In this document: piece by piece, positions 6,977 through 10,736 of the stretch
Numbering within the stretch: position 1 is the first letter of the stretch
How the letters are laid out: each line of letters opens with the position of its first letter
Assembly: GCA_026770615.1 (NCBI GenBank)
Contig: MU631330.1
Span: forward strand, 529,870 to 540,605
DNA from: Pavlovales sp. CCMP2436
Taxonomy: Eukaryota; Haptophyta; Pavlovophyceae; Pavlovales
Length of the DNA stretch: 10,736 nt
Direction: 5' to 3'
Position numbers and translations under genes: made by a program
The notes under the pieces: model-generated
Databases searched by the model: none
Seen by the model: only the letters and a program-made list of their open reading frames with translations
Told to the model about the DNA's origin: nothing

Positions 6977-7237
6977 CCAACCCCACCCCTCCCCTCCAAG
7001 ATCACCCCACCACTCCCAGACCACCCCGGACTCTAGTCTAGCTTCCCATATTACCTTCGAAGATCTCAAACGACTTGACAGCACCTTCCAACTGATTTCG
7101 ACCATTCCCGTACCACCACCAAATACACGCTCGCTCAAAATAAGCCTCCGGGGCTAACAACGATAAACTACCCCGTGAGACCGAAGACAGCCGCGATTTT
7201 TTTTTTGATTTCCAAAACTGTCCTCGCTCGTAACTTT
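6977..7237. other. No supported gene
   Basis: A C-rich stretch (6977-7040) grades into mixed sequence, ending with a run of ten T (7198-7207). Short ORFs on either strand show no domain and are continuations of the repeat frames. Nothing further can be supported. Confidence 0.5.
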
Positions 7238-7260
7238 ACATATATATATGTATATATATA
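7238..7260. repeat. TA microsatellite
   Basis: An alternating AT tract, ACATATATATATG then TATATATATA, spans 23 bp. Confidence 0.92.
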
Positions 7261-7322
7261 GTGGCCAGTCCGGGGGGGAAGTCGATAAATGTCCGCTGAA
7301 AATCCTCCGTGGCAACTCAGGA

Positions 7323-7450
7323 ACCGGAGGTGGTACCGCGGAGTTAGCTACAGATTCGTGAATGGGGCACCCGGAGTTAGCTGCAGATTCGTGAATGGGG
7401 CGGTGCCCCATTCACGAATATGCAGCTAACTCCGCGGTACCACTTCGGGA
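7323..7450. repeat. Long hairpin with a duplicated left arm
   Basis: The segment 7330-7370 and the segment 7403-7443 are reverse complements over 41 bp with two mismatches, and weaker pairing extends outward to about 7323 and 7450. Between them, 7372-7401 repeats the inner ~30 bp of the left arm directly (GAGTTAGCTGCAGATTCGTG), almost touching the right arm. Two alternative hairpins can therefore form. It resembles a MITE-like or rearranged fold-back element. Confidence 0.9.
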
Positions 7451-7997
7451 ACCATGACTTTCTTTTTGCTTCCGAACGCTGAGAATCGGAATTGTTAGTT
7501 ACATGTATGTTGTTGACCCTCAAGGCACATGAAAGGCACAAGTGGTGGGCTTCGACAGTCGAGGAGAGCTCTATTCTACAGTAGTTATCGACACTTTTCG
7601 CGCAGGAGTGACCGATATCTACTTCGTCCCGGCCACCACTTTTCCCGGCCCTCCCTAGTGCGGTATCGCGCCACTAATTTGAAAATATTCTTGAACAATT
7701 CTAGCGAGTATGGAATAAATATAAGACTGCATCTATCGTGTCCGCCTCGCTTGGCGGCGGCTTGCCAATGATGGCATGCTGGCCAGGATTCTCTGTGCCT
7801 GTGCGGAATTGCGCCACTAGTTCGGATTTCGACCCCAAGGAGAAAGGATTTCATTCAGAATCAGGACGGCCTGCGATTTAAGGAGTTCGTCTGTAGGCCT
7901 GCGCCAATCTATCTACTTCCATGCCGTAGTCGTTATTCACTAGATGTACAACTTTGTCGAAGCAGGCTTGTCATTTACGCATGAATCGTACTCACAG
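7451..7997. other. No supported gene; one imperfect direct repeat
   Basis: The 30-bp segments at 7657-7686 and 7800-7829 are alike (TGCGG..T.GCGCCACTA core), about 75-80% by eye. ORFs here are short and lack domains. The right part should contain the 3' untranslated region of the plastid gene ending at 7998; a polyadenylation signal is not evident. Confidence 0.45.
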
Positions 7998-9459
7998 TCA
8001 CTGCGCAAATGCCGGCTGGCCCTGCTGTGCCTGCTGCGACTCGAGGCGCGCGGCGGCCAACGGGTCCTGGGCCTTGATCTGCTCGAGCTTGCCGTTCTGC
8101 TCCTGTAGCTGTAGCTGCAGCTGGCGGATCATGGCCTCGTCCTGCCCGAGCCGCTGCTGCTGCTGCAGCTGCGCCTGCAGGTAATTGGAGCGCGCCTACA
8201 GAGGGTCGCAGGACGAGCGCAGGGGCGCGCGAGAAAGTGAGCCCCCGCGAATTCGCGCTACGTGAATAGTTATAAATGGCGGGGCGGGCGGCTATGAACC
8301 TATACATATATACAGCCAGATTGAAACCCTATCAGAAATATATAGGGTTGCCGTTCGGAAAAAACCCAGCTGATACTTATTGCGGTTCAAGAAAATAATA
8401 GACGCGGACACCCGGGGCCTCCTGGACGCAGGGACTGCACCCCAGGCGGTAGAAGGGGCATCGTAACATAACATAAAAAAATATTGAGTATAACGCACCT
8501 GCTCCCGGAGCAGCAACTGGGCGACGCCGACGCCGACGTCGAGGCCCGTAAGCGGCCGAGCGTAGCCAAAGCCTCCGTAGCCGTAACCTCCGTAGCCGTA
8601 CCCACCGTACCCGCCTCCCAACATAGGGGGCGCGATGTGGATGTTGACGGAGCTACGCGACGGAGCGGAGTAGCTTCGAGATGGGGTGGAATAGCTTCGC
8701 GATGGGGTGGAGTAGCTTCGAGACGGCCTGTCAGCGTGGGTCAATTGGAATGCGCCAGAGTCAGTGCAGGCAGCGAGCACGCACCTTAAGCAGGGGCTCA
8801 AGTGTTAATGGAGGCAGGGAGGATATGGGGAACAGGCACAGGCAGAGGGGGAACAGGCAGTACCGTGGGGGAACAGGCAGTACTGTGGGACAGCAGGCAG
8901 TGGGGCAGCAGGCAGTGGGGCAGCATGCACCTTGAGCAGGGGCTTGAGCGTTAATGGAGGCAGCGAGGATATGGGGAACAGGAAGAGGGGGAACAGGCAG
9001 AGGGGGAGCAGGCAGTGGGGCAGCATGTAGTGGGGCAGCATGCAGTGGGGCAGCAGGCAGGGGGGCAGCAGGCATCGGAGCAGCATATAGGGGGGAGCTT
9101 GCAGTGGGGCAGCATGCAGTGGGGACGTAGCTAATGTCTCACCTTGAGTAGGAGCTTGAGCGCCCCCCCATCCGCCCGCCACTGCGCGCGGCCAAGGCGG
9201 TGTCCGGGGCGCCGGCGACGACGAGGGCGCCAAGCACGCCCGCGAGGAGCACCGCACGCTGCGCGGGATGCGCCGCGCTCGCCCACGACTTGGCGCCCTC
9301 GTCCGGCTGCCTCATCCGGACCAAGGCGGTGTCTGACGACGCGGCGAGCGCGCGCACGCAGCGATGAGGTATGCGGGCGCCAGCGAAGGCGGATGCGGGT
9401 GCGGTCAGGCATGCGATGAGGGATGCAACGAGGCCGAGCCCAGCGAAAGCGCGAGCCAT
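7998..9459 (-). CDS. Plastid-targeted Gly/Tyr-rich coiled-coil protein, three exons
   Basis: I propose exons 9459-9143, 8727-8499 and 8195-7998, giving 247 residues. Introns are GT-AG with sites CAAG/GTGAGA...GACAG/G and GCAG/GTGCGT...TGTAG/G, and both junction phases fit. Residues 1-24 are a signal peptide ending in the ASAF motif (22-25) used for import into secondary red plastids. A transit-peptide-like region follows to about 66. A second hydrophobic segment (69-84) with ALA at 88-90 suggests thylakoid lumen or membrane targeting. The mature part starts RSGGRMGGRSSSYS, has PSRSYS repeats (about 104-130), a Gly/Tyr-rich block (143-161) and a C-terminal Gln-rich coiled coil (about 174-225), ending at TGA 8000-7998. 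RSGGRxGG with SRSYS recalls the start of mature DUF1517/FLAP1-type plastid proteins, but the coiled coil differs. The ATG has a good context (ACGATGG). Function is unknown. A GTGAGTAC right after the stop could be a 3' UTR intron donor. Confidence 0.8.
8782..9130. repeat. Minisatellite filling intron 1 of the plastid gene
   Basis: On the plus strand, 14-15-bp units of the GGGGCAGCAGGCAGT and GGGGAACAGGCAGAG types are repeated many times. A higher-order unit of about 145 bp is also visible: 8782-8860 and 8928-9016 both begin with CACCTT.AGCAGGGGCT and go on through TTAATGGAGGCAG and GGATATGGGGAACAGG. Several long minus-strand ORFs across it (Pro/Leu/Ala-rich) are composition artefacts. Confidence 0.88.
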
Positions 9460-9519
9460 CGTATGCGAGTGACTTCGGTCGGCGTGGAGGCTTCGGTCGT
9501 CGGCGTGAAGAGGCAGGCG

Positions 9520-9630
9520 GCGGAAGGCAATCCGATAAACGCCCCTGGACGAAGCTACAGGAATATGTACGGGAAGAAAACCTACGGGAAGGTCCATGCG
9601 CGAGACTTCGGCAAATTTAAGATCACTTAA
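9520..9630 (+). CDS. Unidentified coding-like fragment, copy A
   Basis: The plus frame ending at TAA 9628-9630 reads NAPGRSYRNMYGKKTYGKVH near its end. A similar peptide occurs in copy B about 390 bp downstream. No family is recognised and no reliable start is seen; upstream the frame overlaps exon 1 of the plastid gene in antisense. It could be an exon of a divergent gene or a duplicated gene scrap. Confidence 0.22.
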   Translation, partial: AEGNPINAPGRSYRNMYGKKTYGKVHARDFGKFKIT

Positions 9631-9817
9631 TTAGTTTAATTTCTGTGTAATTTATAGCGTGGCTCACAGAAATGGTGGGACACGGGCCAGCCGCGGTCCT
9701 GTCGAAAGTTTTGTTTTCACCCCATCAAAAGATATAACGCACAAATGTTGGTCGCCTTGTGCAGCTGCAGCTTTAACCGTTTAAGGTGGAAGCGGAGACG
9801 GCGGTGGCGGGCGCGCG

Positions 9818-10018
9818 GTGCAGCGCAGTATTCACGGGGAGTTTGTGGTGTTTGGCGACGTGCTTCTGCGCGAGGATGGGCTTCGGGAGGGGGTCGATAT
9901 CGATGAGCTCGGCCCCGGTCCTGTCCGATTAATACCCGGACGCACCTACAAACATACGGGAAACAAAACATACGGAACAGCAATGGCAAGGATGGGTGAG
10001 GGGGCGCGGGCAGGATAG
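9818..10018 (+). CDS. Unidentified coding-like fragment, copy B
   Basis: The frame runs to TAG at 10016-10018. It reads HGEFVVFGDVLLREDGLREG then LIPGRTYKHTGNKTYG. The first part looks like ordinary globular protein, the second resembles copy A. GTGAGG near 9994 could be a splice donor and the frame after it looks non-coding, so this may be an exon of about 170 bp after an acceptor near 9820. The function is unknown. Confidence 0.28.
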   Translation: MQRSIHGEFVVFGDVLLREDGLREGVDIDELGPGPVRLIPGRTYKHTGNKTYGTAMARMGEGARAG

Positions 10019-10080
10019 GGGTCTTTATCCGACAGGCTCCGGTCTCGCCGTGTGCTCGTCCTTCTTGAACAACCCAACTT

Positions 10081-10131
10081 CGATGAGGAACTCCGATGAG
10101 GAACTCCGATGAGGAATCCGATGAGGAACTC
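10081..10131. repeat. 13-bp tandem repeat, four copies
   Basis: Units of CGATGAGGAACTC start at 10081, 10094, 10107 (one base shorter) and 10119. A partial fifth (CGACGG) follows. 13 is not a multiple of three, so the array would shift frame in a coding region. Confidence 0.92.
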
Positions 10132-10340
10132 CGACGGCGGGGGAACTTTCCCCCATAATTTTTATGTCCAACGATGTTGAAGCGTCTAGATCCGTCCAGG
10201 ACTGCCCCGTTAATGAACTAAAATGACAATTTTTAAGTTTTTTAAGATTTTTTTATAATAACGACCTATCACTTTATCCGTTGGCAATTTAGCCGTCGAG
10301 TAATTTTAGTAACGATATTACAAAGTACAAACCTGATTTA
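10132..10340. other. AT-rich stretch without a gene
   Basis: The region 10150-10335 is much richer in A/T than its flanks, with runs such as TTTTTTTATAATAACG. No ORF or structured element is supported. Confidence 0.5.
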
Positions 10341-10736
10341 AAAATCAGGCTTTGCTTTGTCGGTCCAGCTGACTTCACTATCGAGCGTGCCCTGGCAACC
10401 ACGCCTTCGTTCGTGTGTGCCCTGGGCAACCATGCCCATTGGGGACCAAGGGACCCGCAGGCCCTCGCATGGCCTGCTGGGAGGGCTGGCTAGCCTCTTC
10501 CGCTCGGATAGGGGACCTCCGCCGCTCGTACTTGTCACAGACCCAGGCCCCGACCCAGGTGCGTGCCCCCCCTCCCAGCCCCGCTCAAGAGCGACGGCTG
10601 CGGGCATGGGCACCCAGTGTGTCGGCCTGGAGAGCTTTTCCGTGCGCCTCCCCTGTGCCGCTTGCTCGACCGCGCGCGGCTGAATGCGGCGTGCCTGCGC
10701 ATCGCGGCTCCCCTGCTTCACGGCACTCGAGTAACT
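10341..10736. other. Unidentified GC-rich tail, open on both strands
   Basis: Both strands are open for over 100 codons (plus 10357-10683; minus 10721-10338), which is common in GC-rich sequence, so neither is called a gene. A third frame near the end reads RLLDRARLNAACLRIAAPLL, which looks protein-like. An imperfect direct repeat around GTGCCCTGGCAACCA (10387-10438) is visible. The segment may belong to a host gene or transposon that continues beyond the window. Confidence 0.3.

Noticed and set aside
6781..7157. Two overlapping plus-strand ORFs with repeated peptide phrases
   Set aside because: They translate the 38-bp minisatellite in two frames.
7975..8307. Ala-rich minus-strand ORF over exon 3
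   Set aside because: It is the wrong frame; the coiled-coil frame with a matching splice phase is the real one.
8292..8801. Single long minus-strand ORF as a stand-alone gene
   Set aside because: Only 8727-8499 is coding; the rest of the frame reads through both introns, as splice phases and protein style show.
8761..9257. Long Pro/Leu/Ala/Cys-rich minus-strand ORFs
   Set aside because: They translate the minisatellite of intron 1.
1..10736. tRNA or rRNA genes
   Set aside because: No cloverleaf with conserved arm sequences and no rRNA-like conserved block was seen on either strand.

Overview
The window looks like nuclear DNA of a eukaryotic alga carrying a decayed Polinton-like virus (PLV) or virophage-like provirus. 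Two signals support this. The left 6 kb holds remnants of a double-jelly-roll virus module: an A32-type packaging ATPase, a minor capsid/penton protein, a major capsid protein and a GIY-YIG-like nuclease. The right part holds an intron-containing gene whose product has a bipartite plastid pre-sequence with an ASAF motif, typical of algae with red-derived secondary plastids (stramenopiles, haptophytes, cryptophytes and relatives). The species cannot be named from this.

Layout. 1-490: short, unidentified coding fragments. About 594-1603 (minus): a broken, proline/serine/arginine-rich gene. 1765-2476 (minus): the A32-like ATPase, with a nonsense codon at position 5 and a frameshift near its end. 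2504-2953 (minus): an intact unidentified ORF. 2954-3021: a short divergent promoter region. 3022-3832 (plus): the minor capsid (penton) gene, with at least four frameshifts and one stop. 3839-5147 (plus): the major capsid gene, with two in-frame stops, one frameshift and an unusual basic N-terminal segment. 5149-5196: a partial copy of a dispersed repeat, starting right after the capsid stop. 5432-5878 or 6073 (minus): an intact GIY-YIG-like ORF whose upstream end runs into a 26-bp minisatellite.

6100-7997: no convincing gene. It holds a Pyr/GC-rich stretch, a ~90-bp inverted repeat pair, a 38-bp minisatellite, a TA microsatellite and a 41-bp-arm hairpin. 7998-9459 (minus): a three-exon host gene for a plastid (probably thylakoid-targeted) protein, whose splice phases fit exactly. 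Its first intron is filled with minisatellite and carries two extra copies of the exon 1/donor sequence. 9460-10736: two related coding-like fragments, a 13-bp tandem repeat, an AT-rich stretch and an unidentified GC-rich tail.

How the genes fit together. The ATPase, penton and major capsid form the morphogenesis module shared by PLVs, virophages and Polintons: capsid shell, vertices and the motor that packages DNA. Two blocks diverge from the 2954-3021 region. Disruptions use all three stop codons and several frameshifts, so this copy should not make virions. No integrase, polymerase or terminal repeat of the virus was recognised, so its ends are undefined.
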